Positions 50,745 to 60,377 of a stretch of DNA of 64,000 nucleotides are shown piece by piece. This DNA comes from Gracilaria vermiculophylla. Taxonomy: Eukaryota > Rhodophyta > Florideophyceae > Gracilariales > Gracilariaceae. The notes beneath the pieces were generated by a model. It worked only from the letters and a program-made list of their open reading frames with translations, had not been told where the DNA came from and searched no databases. How positions within the stretch are numbered: the stretch's first letter is position 1; each line of letters opens with the position of its first letter. The position numbers and the translations under genes were made by a program. The stretch covers positions 4,628,131 to 4,692,130 of the forward strand of contig JAHNZQ020000004.1 of NCBI GenBank assembly GCA_019155205.2, given 5' to 3'.

Positions 50745-51743
50745 TCAATCCATGTCCACGATAACAGGACCATCGGAATCGTCTCCATCATCTACTTCGC
50801 CAGTCAAAGCCCAACCCATCAACTTGTTCACGGTTTTGGTAAAATTTTGAACTTCCACGATGTGGCGACCAGCGCATACGAAACATGCTATGGCTTGGCG
50901 TAGCTCATCGCGAATGGCAACCTGAATTGTTTCTTCCTCAAGGAACCGAAACTGTGCCTCGAGAGCAATCGCAGCTTTTCTATAGAAACCTGAGAATTCA
51001 TTTTCTAGGTTCGTACTGTTACATATTTCTCTTAGCAAACATATCCAGTGTTCAAGAGATCGCATACAACCCAGAATGTGAAAGCACACGAAGGCAAGCT
51101 GCAGTTCACCCAATAGCTGCTCTATTTTATTGCCAAAACGGCACTTGACGAGGGCAGTCACGTATTGTTTCCGATCCATGTAGAAAGCCGTAATTTCTTT
51201 CGCAGACATAACCTTGGCAGGCATTAAGCGGGGCAATGGAGTGAATTGGGGTGAACAATCTTTGTCTCCAGCATTTTCGGACCCATAAACTGTAGTACTT
51301 AAGCTCAAACTAGCGGCCTGCAAAGACTGCTCAGTAATGTATGATGTTAGGGACTCCCATTGATTCTCCGCCGAAAGAGACAGGCTTGCAACACCGCGAG
51401 CTCCAAACGGTGAAGGGAAAAACGTCGTCCTGTCTGTCGCCGTCAATTGTATTTTATCCAAATCACCATCGATAGTAAGATTTAGACCACGTGACGGCGG
51501 AACATGAAAGAAAACACCAATGGGGGCCGCGGGGGATGCAGTTTTGATAGCGGCAACATGTATTTGGTTTATCGCGAGCCCGTGCACAATCTCTAGCGGA
51601 CCTGAAAAGGAACGAGAATCGACGCATAAATCACGCTGGACTGGACTCACACGTAAACTCCCCCGCGCTTGCAAATATGATTCCAATTCCTTATCGGATA
51701 GTTGTAAGAACCACTGCACGTCTTCTCGTGGATCGTCGGCCAT
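50745..51743 (-). CDS. AAR2: AAR2-like U5 snRNP assembly factor
   Basis: A 332-residue protein from the ATG at 51743 (MADDPRED). It resembles AAR2, which holds Prp8 during cytoplasmic U5 snRNP assembly. The N-terminal half (beta-rich, with IVHGLAINQIHVAAIKTASP, then GVFFHVPPSRGLNLTIDGD) parallels the AAR2 loop that packs on the Prp8 RNase H domain. PFGARGVASLSLSAENQWESL and TSYITEQSL match the linker into the helical domain. The C-terminal helical half contains the most typical block, EQLLGELQLAFVCFHILGCM followed by RSLEHWICLLREIC. The family match was made by pattern and is moderately strong. The gene is tail-to-tail with TGT at 1 nt. Confidence 0.68.
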   Translation of the reverse strand: MADDPREDVQWFLQLSDKELESYLQARGSLRVSPVQRDLCVDSRSFSGPLEIVHGLAINQIHVAAIKTASPAAPIGVFFHVPPSRGLNLTIDGDLDKIQLTATDRTTFFPSPFGARGVASLSLSAENQWESLTSYITEQSLQAASLSLSTTVYGSENAGDKDCSPQFTPLPRLMPAKVMSAKEITAFYMDRKQYVTALVKCRFGNKIEQLLGELQLAFVCFHILGCMRSLEHWICLLREICNSTNLENEFSGFYRKAAIALEAQFRFLEEETIQVAIRDELRQAIACFVCAGRHIVEVQNFTKTVNKLMGWALTGEVDDGDDSDGPVIVDMD

Positions 51744-52394
51744 TGAGAGACCATGGTTTCGGAACACTTCCGCCTCCTGAGCAGAGATGCGGGGCGAGTG
51801 ATTACTGTGAAGTGTATCGCATCGCCGTCCTACGTTTCATATGAACTTAAATTGGTCTAAAAACCCGGTCCGAAAATGGTACATTTTCCGCAGTTCACTC
51901 ATTTCTTGTGCAAGTTAAGCCCATCGGCTCCTCCTAGCTAGCTTGTTCCATCTGGGCCGGAACACGGATTGTGTTCTTTCTTAGTGCGAAATTCGTCGTC
52001 CTGAAAACACAGTGCGTAGAGTGCACGTACTTGATATAATTTGTACCGTTAGTACATTGAGAAAACCAACACGAAGGTTCCGAATGACAATGCCATCACG
52101 GTCGACGGTGATGTCAGACAGGTAAACGGTTGTCGGCATAGCCCTGGGTTTGGGGAGGGGATTCCAAAGGAATTATCGTTATGCGAAGAGACGCCGGCTT
52201 GCTAGATCATTCAAAAAGATAGCCTGTGAAGCGATTTTGGCTCCCTTCCTTTGCTATCTCACAAAAAGGGAAAACCTTCGTTACCCTCAGAGCGACGAAT
52301 TACACAGGACAAAAACACGCAATCCGAGAGAGTAAATTCTCTACAATCACTTCATCTGGGTTCCTTTTCTCTTGTCTTCCTATCCAAGCGCCCC
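51744..52394. promoter_or_regulatory. Head-to-head spacer between AAR2 and PEX6
   Basis: A 651-bp divergent region. The PEX6 frame is open for 48 codons upstream of its first ATG but without a methionine codon. No element is named. Confidence 0.35.
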
Positions 52395-54743
52395 ATGGAT
52401 TCTTATTCGTTGGAAAATGGAGAACCAAGACCGGTTCAGAACCATGATTCATCGACATTTTTCTCCCGAGACGGCTCTATCGCGTTGCACGTGGGAAAGC
52501 TGCCTTCTTCGTTCTTGCTTATTTTCCCTCTGATATTACCATCAGCAATGATAGCAGTGCTGCCCAAACGAGCTCTCGTGAACCTAAATGTCGATCATGG
52601 GCAGTATATTACCATAAACAAGAGGTTCTTGAGGGTTTTTGCCGCAGAAGCTCTCCTTCCGGAATCAGATGACGATGGAGTTAATGCAGGGGTACTTCCA
52701 ATAGCCCTGTTTTCTCCATGTCTTTTTGATGTCTTATCCAGGAATCAGAAAGTCAAGAATTTTGAAGTTGAAACGGCACAACTAACACTGTTAGAGTCGG
52801 TTGCGCTGAAGCCTATTATTCCAAATCCATTGCCGCCTCTTCACGCTTCTAGAGTTGCTTCTTTGGCGAAAAGATCGATTCTTGGCAGAGATGCAGTGTG
52901 TGGTGATATCTTTCCCGTATCGTCAAACGTGTGGCTTGAAGTAGATAAAGTCCAGGGGCTTGGAGTTGTCGGAAAGGATACAAATGTTGCTATTGCTCTG
53001 GGATCGAGATGCAGTAGAACTTTGAAAGAAAACCTCGACCACATGCGCGCCTGGGCATGTTCAAAGTGGAGGGAGGCTGTATCTTGGGACCTCCATGGTT
53101 TCTCGAAACAATTATCAACGGCATTGGATGAACATGCAAGTATCATTCTTCTTGAGGGGATGGGTCGAGATGTCGAAGATGTTCTTAGAACTGTTGTTGT
53201 CGGGAGAACAATAAAATGGGTTCGCAACGGCACAGGGAAAGATTTAACCGAGGCCTTCGCACGTTGCGAATTGGCCGATGGTGGGGCCATAGTTGTCGAG
53301 CATATTGATAACGATATGAAAGAAACGATCAGAATATGGCTTGCCCAGTATGAAGGCCAGTGGGCATACTTGCCACCGGTTGAAGACAAAGTGAGTGTTG
53401 TTGTGTGCACAGAAAACCGAGATGACCTCGATAGAGAAATACTACAGAGTGTGGAAATTGATATTGCCATTCCAAAGGCCTTGGAGGAGGATCGCAAAGA
53501 GGTCTTGATGCAAACTATTGCCACCGAACGTACAGACTACAATGCCAGTGATATTGAAGAGCTTGTGCGCCTGAGCACTGGGTTTGCTCGCCGAGAAGTC
53601 CATGAAATTGGAAAGCTGTTCTTGAACAGGGGCATGAACGCATGTAGGGAGGCAGTTAAGTACTTTGAAAAAGGAAAACTGTCCGTCGACTCCGGAGGCA
53701 TAACATGGGCAGATATTGGTGGCCTTGATGAACCACGGAAACAAATACTAGACCTGGTGGATTCGTACAACTCTAATCCATTGAGTCTTTCACCTTCTAT
53801 GGGAGAGGAAACGTCACATACAAAGCTTTCGAATCGCAGAGTTGGTTTGTTGCTTTATGGGCCACCAGGAACCGGGAAAACTCTGTTAGCAAGGGCAGTC
53901 GCAAATGAGTGTGGATGCAGTTTCATCGCGGTGAAGGGCCCCGAGTTGCTAGATATGTATGTGGGCGAAAGTGAGAAGAATGTCCGAAAAGTGTTCGAAC
54001 GTGCTATGGTTGCAGCCCCGTGTGTTATCTTCTTTGATGAGCTTGACGCTCTGGCACCTAGCAGAGGTAGAGGTTCTGACTCAGGCGGGGTCTCAGATCG
54101 TGTTGTGAGCCAGCTTCTCTCTGAACTTGATTTGGTGTCATCGAGACGTGATATTTTCGTTATCGCAGCCACAAATCGGCCCGACTTAATTGATTCAGGC
54201 CTTTTACGACCAGGTCGGCTAGATAAGATGGTCTACGTGCCAATGCCTCAAACTAGAGAGGAACAGGTGACGATTTTGAAAGCCCAGACAGCAAAGTTTT
54301 TATTCGCTGATGACGTTGACCTCGACAAGGCGCTCTTGCATGCTCCTGAGCCTCCTGCTTTGAGTGGAGCCGATATATATGCCATGGCATCTGATGCATG
54401 GATGTCAGCAGCAAAACGAACAGTATCGGAGTCAATGACCGAAAAGGCCGTCGAAAATACTTCGATCGAAAGTACACAGTCCCATGTTTTGTTGACTGAC
54501 TCTCCTGACGAAACAGAAGAATATGACATGTATCGAGACTGGTTTTCGGGAGAAGCTGAAGAGCTCGAAGATGCGACGGCTGAAGAAGAACCCTTGCGGC
54601 CGAAGCGATTGAATAACGACAAAAGTGTGATTGTGACACAAAGCGATTTAGTGAGGGCAGCAGAAAGATTGCAACCATCGCTTTCTGCATCGCAACTGTA
54701 CAGATATGAAGAACTACGTAGAACGCTAGAATCTGGACAATAG
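52395..54743 (+). CDS. PEX6: Peroxin-6, AAA ATPase of the peroxisomal import receptor export complex
   Basis: PEX6 with PEX1 forms a hexamer that pulls the receptor PEX5 from the peroxisome membrane. The 782-residue protein has an N-terminal region, a degenerate D1 ATPase (about 240-450; HASIILLEGMGRDVEDVL where a Walker A would be expected, with no GxxGxGK), then a canonical D2: WADIGGLDEPRKQILDLV, Walker A GPPGTGKTLLARAVA at about 489, MYVGESEKNVRKVFERA, Walker B VIFFDELDALAPSRG and arginine-finger block LRPGRLDKMVYVPMP. The post-AAA GADIYAMASDAWMSAAKR is typical of PEX6. It is shorter than human (980) or plant (about 940) PEX6. The ATG at 52395 (CCCCATGGA) is the first in frame. Confidence 0.92.
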   Translation: MDSYSLENGEPRPVQNHDSSTFFSRDGSIALHVGKLPSSFLLIFPLILPSAMIAVLPKRALVNLNVDHGQYITINKRFLRVFAAEALLPESDDDGVNAGVLPIALFSPCLFDVLSRNQKVKNFEVETAQLTLLESVALKPIIPNPLPPLHASRVASLAKRSILGRDAVCGDIFPVSSNVWLEVDKVQGLGVVGKDTNVAIALGSRCSRTLKENLDHMRAWACSKWREAVSWDLHGFSKQLSTALDEHASIILLEGMGRDVEDVLRTVVVGRTIKWVRNGTGKDLTEAFARCELADGGAIVVEHIDNDMKETIRIWLAQYEGQWAYLPPVEDKVSVVVCTENRDDLDREILQSVEIDIAIPKALEEDRKEVLMQTIATERTDYNASDIEELVRLSTGFARREVHEIGKLFLNRGMNACREAVKYFEKGKLSVDSGGITWADIGGLDEPRKQILDLVDSYNSNPLSLSPSMGEETSHTKLSNRRVGLLLYGPPGTGKTLLARAVANECGCSFIAVKGPELLDMYVGESEKNVRKVFERAMVAAPCVIFFDELDALAPSRGRGSDSGGVSDRVVSQLLSELDLVSSRRDIFVIAATNRPDLIDSGLLRPGRLDKMVYVPMPQTREEQVTILKAQTAKFLFADDVDLDKALLHAPEPPALSGADIYAMASDAWMSAAKRTVSESMTEKAVENTSIESTQSHVLLTDSPDETEEYDMYRDWFSGEAEELEDATAEEEPLRPKRLNNDKSVIVTQSDLVRAAERLQPSLSASQLYRYEELRRTLESGQ

Positions 54744-54867
54744 ATGTATGAAATTATGCAAGACGGACATTGTCTACTGGTTATTGTATATAATCGTATC
54801 TCTGAACGTCGAAAGTCATCCTAGACGTGTTTTTACATGTACTACCCGTCTATCCGAACAGAACGCA

Positions 54868-55749
54868 CTACACTCGCGGTTGTTCGGCGGGCACTGTCTG
54901 CTGCCGGAGAGCGACTTGGGGAAGCACAGAACTTTTTTCCGCAGTAGCTCGTGATTGTGCGCATCCACAAAGGTGCTCAGCCGATGTACTGCTGTGGTTT
55001 GCATCGGAGGAGGTTGTGTTCTGGAAAGAGTATGTCTTCTTCGTAAAGGCACCGACTGGGCAAAGATCAATGATATTACCCGAAAGCTCAGAACCAAGCA
55101 TTTTTTCAACATAAGTACCGATTTCGGTAGTTGTTCCTCTTCCCGTGGTTCCAAGGTCTTCAACGCCAGCAATCTCAGTGCCAAAGCGCACGCATCGGGT
55201 ACAATGAATGCATCTGGTCATAATGGTCTTGACCAATGGCCCACAGTACTTGTCCTCTACCGATCGCTTCGACTCGTAGAATCGTCCGCGATCAGATCCG
55301 AATACCATAGCCTGATCCTGCAAGTCACACTCCCCACCCTGATCACAAATGGGACAATCCAAAGGATGATTAAGTAACAAAAATTCCAAAACACCCTCGC
55401 GAGCCTTCTTAACCTTGGGCGTGTCGGTGTTGATGACCATGTCCGGCATAACGGGCATCGCGCAAGAGGCCACAAGCTTCGGGCTGCGCTCCACCTCTAC
55501 GAGGCACATGCGGCAATTTCCGGCAATGGAAAGACGCTCATGGTAGCAAAAGCGTGGGATCTCTACGCCGCTGACCTCGCACGCCTGAATGATTGTGGCA
55601 CCGGCTGGCACGGCGGATTGCACGCCATTGATGGTGACGTTGACGGTATCAGGGGCCGGCTCAGGGGGAGCGGCGGCGGTCTGAGCGCCTCTGAAGGGCG
55701 TACGAAACAAACGCGAAGTCAGCGGAAACGCCCTGCGAATCGAATTCAT
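54868..55749 (-). CDS. NDUFS1: Complex I 75-kDa subunit, Fe-S half only
   Basis: The N-terminal electron-relay half of NDUFS1/NuoG/Nad11. The 293-residue product starts with a mitochondrial presequence ([20 protein letters not shown]). All cluster ligands are present: N1b at C68, C79, C82 and C96 ([16 protein letters not shown]); N5 at H128, C132, C135 and C141 ([17 protein letters not shown]); N4 at C180, C183, C186 and C230 (RCIHCTRC ... DLCPVGAF). After KKTYSFQ the sequence departs from the family and ends after about 50 Ser/Thr/Ala/Gln-rich residues. The roughly 430-residue molybdopterin-like domain of normal NDUFS1 (727 residues in humans) is absent, and only 124 nt separate its stop from that of convergent PEX6, leaving no room for more exons nearby. 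I took the ATG at 55749, not the in-frame one at 55896. Confidence 0.92.
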   Translation of the reverse strand: MNSIRRAFPLTSRLFRTPFRGAQTAAAPPEPAPDTVNVTINGVQSAVPAGATIIQACEVSGVEIPRFCYHERLSIAGNCRMCLVEVERSPKLVASCAMPVMPDMVINTDTPKVKKAREGVLEFLLLNHPLDCPICDQGGECDLQDQAMVFGSDRGRFYESKRSVEDKYCGPLVKTIMTRCIHCTRCVRFGTEIAGVEDLGTTGRGTTTEIGTYVEKMLGSELSGNIIDLCPVGAFTKKTYSFQNTTSSDANHSSTSAEHLCGCAQSRATAEKSSVLPQVALRQQTVPAEQPRV

Positions 55750-56221
55750 CGAGAAGACCACCGTATGCGAAGGAGATGCAATAGAAAATGTGGCGTGGTC
55801 TTCTTGGCCAGACCTATACTTCAGTTGACAGCTGCAGTCCGGTGTGCCCTTGGCATAGACGCCACCACATCTGCAGTGCGATGCACGACGTCCCACACCT
55901 CGACAGAGGCACCAGAAACCGGGGATGAGAAATCCAGCAACTGTAATTCAGACATGCTTACAACTCCCCTCACAGCTTCTGTTGAAGGCTTTCACAGGAA
56001 GACACCTAATGTTCCCGTACAGGGGTAAAGGGGTGGCAATTGTAGTGCCGCTGCACCACAGCACCTTTAAACCTTGTTGGCACGCTCCTACTGTCGAAAG
56101 GGGCATTCTTCGATCTGAAGGGATACGGCAAGAATCCGCTCGAGCTTGACCATTTTAGTTTTTCCTCACTAGGGCTATTCACCCTTCAGAACTCTCATGG
56201 TGCTCTAGCGTTCTCAAAGCG
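55750..56221. promoter_or_regulatory. Head-to-head spacer between NDUFS1 and MED31
   Basis: A 472-bp divergent region; no gene is seen. Confidence 0.35.
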
Positions 56222-56975
56222 ATGGACGCTCCCCCGAACACCTCTGCCATCGCCGAGACTGGCTCTGCAAAACCACCGCAAGGCGTGTCGGACGAAGAAA
56301 AACAACGCTTTGAGGTTGAACTCGAATTCGTGCAGTGCTTGGCAAATCCCGCGTATCTCAACTGTACGTCATGTTTTCCATACCGCCCGTGGATTTGCAT
56401 TGCTTGCCTGCGGCCATGGTACTGACGCACGATTTGATGCGTTCCCCACGCGTTTCTCAGTTCTTGCCCAAAATGAGTACTTTGACTCCAAAGATTTTAT
56501 TGCATATCTCAAGTACCTCGAGTATTGGCGGCAGCCACAATATGCCAAATTTATCGTCTTTCCACACGCGCTTTACTTCTTACGCTTACTACAACAACCG
56601 CATTTTCGAGAAGCCCTGAAACGAGGTACGTTTTTCATCGTCATTTGATACCAACGTTGCGGTTGAGTCATCACTTTTCACGTCTAACGTCATAACTTTT
56701 TTGATGCCCACCGCTCTTGACCAGCTGATTATTCGTTAATGATTCATCAACAACAAGGCTTTCAGTGGCAGTTTGAAAAGACTATGAAGCCGTTGTCAAG
56801 TACCGCCAACGGTACGAAAAGCGTTGGTGGAGATGCATCAAAACAAAATGGTATCAGTGCAAGTGAGACTCCTGTTCCGGAAAGTACTCCAAGCGATGCT
56901 GCGGGTCAGAAGGCTGATGTCGTGATGAGACAACTTCCCAACGTGCACATGGACACAAGCTCTGCTGTAGGTTAA
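56222..56975 (+). CDS. MED31: Mediator subunit 31 (two introns)
   Basis: MED31/SOH1, a small Mediator middle-module subunit in RNA polymerase II transcription. Exon 1 (56222-56363) ends in RFEVELEFVQCLANPAYLN. The intron 56364-56460 (97 nt) runs GTACGT to TCTCAG. Exon 2 (56461-56625) completes a phenylalanine codon and reads FLAQNEYFDSKDFIAYLKYL, EYWRQPQYAKFIVFPHALYF, LRLLQQPHFREALKR. The second intron 56626-56724 (99 nt) runs GTACGT to GACCAG. Exon 3 (56725-56975) continues ADYSLMIHQQQGFQWQFEK and adds a 55-residue polar tail. The spliced product is 185 residues; the core matches the MED31 signature closely and the reading phase is preserved across both joins. Confidence 0.95.
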
Positions 56976-56998
56976 TTCGCAGCAGAGCTTGTGTCCAT
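56949..56998. repeat. 19-bp perfect inverted repeat spanning the MED31 stop codon
   Basis: ATGGACACAAGCTCTGCTG (56949-56967) and its exact reverse complement (56980-56998) are separated by 12 nt that include the TAA stop (56973-56975). In RNA this gives a 19-bp hairpin with no mismatch. Confidence 0.98.
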
Positions 56999-59657
56999 TG
57001 ATCTCCGCATTGTTCTCCGTATCGATGTGCGCGTGTTGTGTGGAAAAAGAAACATCGCACCTGTGCAGTAGACTTCTCGTTGCAAATTCTGCTCTGTTTG
57101 TTTAACGTCAGCGACTGCACATGATGCTTTCAGTGATGTACGGTTGACTATAAGTTTTGCGGTAACGCTTTGTGCCGCAAAAGGTCTCTACAGCTTTTTC
57201 GTACAAAAGTTCTCAGGCAATTCATCACTCTTTGATACCTTTTCACCCGAACTAGCGCAATTGAAAGCTTTACAATACCTATACCGTCAATATCGTTCTC
57301 AAATCCAAACTTTGAAAATGAGTGGATTAGATTACATAATGTTAAAGGAAAGAAGAAAATCTGGAGCACTTCCACAACGAATGAGCTGGAGAGCCATGCA
57401 CATGGATTCGAAAAGGATGAACAGAAAAATAAGGCGAAGATTGACAATGTCTGGCAGGTCAATTTTTACAACGGGCCGGGACTTACTGCAACATGCGTGG
57501 AATACGATAGGCAAGTTGAGATGAAGGAGAGAGCAGAAAATTGTGGAGCTTGCGTTTTGTTCTTCGAACTCAGCGAGATTCGTATCGGCAAGATGCTCTG
57601 AAGACCTGTACAGGTACAGGCTGCTAATTGGTACGGGGTGGCTTGTAATGAGCGATTGTTACGATTGGCACTTGACATATTCAGAGCTGGAAGAGTTACT
57701 CTTGAATCTCCGTCGAAAAGGCACAGATGATAGGCGACCTGCTGAAGTGAATGTTTGAGATATATACACACAACGCTCAAGTTAGTCTGACAGGTACTTG
57801 GATCGGGCAATCAGCTCTGCTGCATAGTAGCGCGAGGATCTTTGCAAGTGAATCAGGTTGGATACGAAAGCGTTCAAGAGCAATAGTTCAAAATTAAGTT
57901 CGATGATCGGAGCAGTTTGATTTCTTCGAAGACTTCTAAGTTCAAAGAGTATTTGTTTTGGTGAAGACGCCGCATCGACGCTGATTCGTACGTCTCAAAC
58001 AGAGTTATGCAGATCAAGAGAGCTTGGTACGCAGTATGTTGGAAGTACATATTTGACACAACTGAGCACTTAAACACGGATTGCGAGAGAACGTACAAAG
58101 GTATCCATCCTTCGGAATATCTTCCGTCTTAATACGAGTATCATTATTATTATATTGAGTTTGCTAGCAAAACAAACCAGTACCAACGGTACAGAAGGAT
58201 TGAGATCGAGACTTTTTTCTAAATCTAAACGTGAAACGTCTCCCAACGACATCATGGAATGTCACTGAAACAGATTGTAACACGGCTTTATGGTTTTGTT
58301 CTGAAACGTTATTCCCCTGCTTCATTCTAGAAACTTGAAAAGATTAATTGAGAGAGCAGTTACCACTTGACGAAACGCTCGAAATCGATTTGTTGACGCT
58401 GAATGGTGAAATATATTTTGTATGCAATCTAGAAATTCATGTGTTGCAAGCAAAACACGTAACTTCAGAATCCACGAGTAATGCTATATGAAGAGCGATC
58501 GGTCGTTGCCCATGTGACAAATTGAGGGTCTCTGAATGAATGAAAAGAGAACTATGCTGTGGAATTGAGAAATGGATGTGCTCGGGAAAAAAAGACAATA
58601 TTGTGAATATATTGCAGGTACTTTTAGGAGAGCCACAAGCAACTACTTTCCGATTGAAATCTCAGAGAGTTTTTCATATCAAAGCGCAAGTGATGCCCTT
58701 TACAAGTAAACAGTATCAGTGCTTCTTAATATCAGATGAAGTCTGCACATTCATCCAGGCGCTTCCGGAGATACCGTGTGTACTTTATCATTTTTAAACT
58801 GAAAACGGATTATCCGCAAAACATATCTCAGAACATGTCCTGAATTTGATAGAAAGGTATCGAGTTGTTCACTGTTGGGTTAATTTCCAATTTGATGTCG
58901 ATAAAAAAGCTAGTTGCATTCTTACTACTTTACCCATTCAATCGGTCTGCAGTACTTAATGGATGAGCTAAAAAGGCTTATCTCGAAAAAGAAGACAGTG
59001 ACATCTTTGGAAATGTCAGTCAAACACTGAGAGTTGGAGTTGTCAGGGTACCACATGAAACTTTCAGAAGTGTTTGCTGCTGTCATCAGCGTTGGACTCA
59101 GTTCCAGCCCTTGTTTCTGTCACTGTGCAGTCTACGAACATTCGGCAAGCTGAAAAAACTTGAAAGCGCTCAGCAACCAATTAATTGCTATAAACAGAGT
59201 AGATCATAGCACATTGAGCTTCACACATGGGGGTGAGAACAGAGCAGCGTGGCAATGGCGTACAAGCAGTGAGTGGAAGAGGAGCAGCGATCGACGCTAC
59301 TGGTTGGCCATGATGCAAACGTTGCACTTTGAGTATATCAGCAGTATGTTATGTCATTGGCGGCATTTCGAAATATCTGCGTCGCCACTTTTGCATGGCC
59401 GCTGTTGACGCCGTTGTTTCCACGTCACCCGTCGATGCATCGCCGGTGCTGGACTTTCGTGAATTCCTGGCAATGATCCATTGTGTGCGGCGCTGTTGCG
59501 CCGACATCTCTACGGCACTAACATTCGTTGCATGTTGTGCGCTTTTTACCTGGACTGGATGGTACTCCGTTAGACGTGAGCGTTCTTCACGCCTCCTGTC
59601 TGCCTTTCCGCTTCTTCCTTCGTGCGCCATTTTATTTCGTCTTCAAGGTGTGTTTGA
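56976..59657. other. Gene-poor region of 2.7 kb
   Basis: No supported gene. Short ATG-started frames exist: a 68-codon basic one ending at 57524, and 85 codons at 58540-58797 that I do not recognise. No tRNA-like sequence was found. Confidence 0.45.
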
Positions 59658-60248
59658 ATGATGAACAATGTGAAGCCACCTTTTTCTTTTGTCGCTGCGC
59701 CTGCAGCTTCATTCTCGTCAAGACACAGCGCATCTGCACCTCTGCAATCGCGCTCAAAACAACCAAATCCATCTGCACCAAGTTTGCGGACAAGGCGCGT
59801 TCAAACTACCATAGCCTCCATTCCACTGCCTGTCAAAGTACTTTCATGCGCTGCTGCCGCAATCATTGCGTCTTCTTCTCTATCACCTCCAAGCGCGCGA
59901 GCAGGGCCACTCAACTCGGCACCCCTTCGGTTTTCGCAGTCCATGATGATGGATGACGAAAATGCCCCCGTCAGGCTTCAGGCTCATTGGGATTTACATT
60001 CTATAGACAGCAAGACTGAGACGTTTCTCATGTTTTCGAACGATTCCGATTCGGTGGTAGATCTCTGGTGGGTTGACTATTACGGGCGAGAAATATACTA
60101 CGCCTCTATACGGCCAGGTACGACCCATATGCAGCCGTCGTATGTCACTCACCCATGGGTTGTTAGAGACCACCTTTCACAAAAATCTATTCTCATGATG
60201 GTCGCCAGTCCCCAGCCTGCCATGGCTATCGTCAATAGCGTCTTGTAA
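59658..60248 (+). CDS. VHL beta-domain protein with plastid-lumen-type presequence
   Basis: A 196-residue protein. Residues 1-45 are Ser/Pro/Ala/Arg-rich like a plastid transit peptide. They are followed by a twin arginine (46-47), a hydrophobic segment (about 59-72, VKVLSCAAAAIIAS) and a signal-peptidase-like ARA at 80-82: the layout of a bipartite thylakoid-lumen presequence. The mature part (about 114-196) matches the von Hippel-Lindau beta domain: ETFLMFSNDSDSVVDLWWVD, YYGREIYYASIRPGT, SYVTHPWVVRD. Aligning by eye to human VHL, the hydroxyproline-pocket residues Trp88, Tyr98, Ser111, His115 and Trp117 correspond to Trp137/138, Tyr148, Ser161, His165 and Trp167; His110 is replaced by Pro. 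The Elongin-C-binding alpha domain is absent. The function of such stand-alone domains is unknown. Confidence 0.82.
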   Translation: MMNNVKPPFSFVAAPAASFSSRHSASAPLQSRSKQPNPSAPSLRTRRVQTTIASIPLPVKVLSCAAAAIIASSSLSPPSARAGPLNSAPLRFSQSMMMDDENAPVRLQAHWDLHSIDSKTETFLMFSNDSDSVVDLWWVDYYGREIYYASIRPGTTHMQPSYVTHPWVVRDHLSQKSILMMVASPQPAMAIVNSVL

Positions 60249-60377
60249 TTTTCCTGCGACACACATTTGCTTTCTCTCTTTCTCTCAATATCGATGTACT
60301 TTTTACTACATATTTTGGGACTCAGTCATTTGTCACCGAGCGTCAAATGCATTATACTACCTCTCCATGATAAAGAC

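Noticed and set aside
54868..55060. Hidden intron restoring full-length NDUFS1
   Set aside because: No good GT donor follows the last conserved residues, and the convergent PEX6 coding region begins 124 nt beyond the stop, leaving no space for about 430 more codons on this strand nearby.
57144..57758. Frames of 126 and 71 codons downstream of MED31
   Set aside because: Both open at non-ATG codons and show no recognisable domain; the first contains only a short ATG-started basic tail.
59528..59956. Alternative frame overlapping the VHL-like gene (142 codons)
   Set aside because: Cys/Phe/Arg-rich with no domain; it is a shifted reading of the Ser/Ala-rich transit-peptide region.
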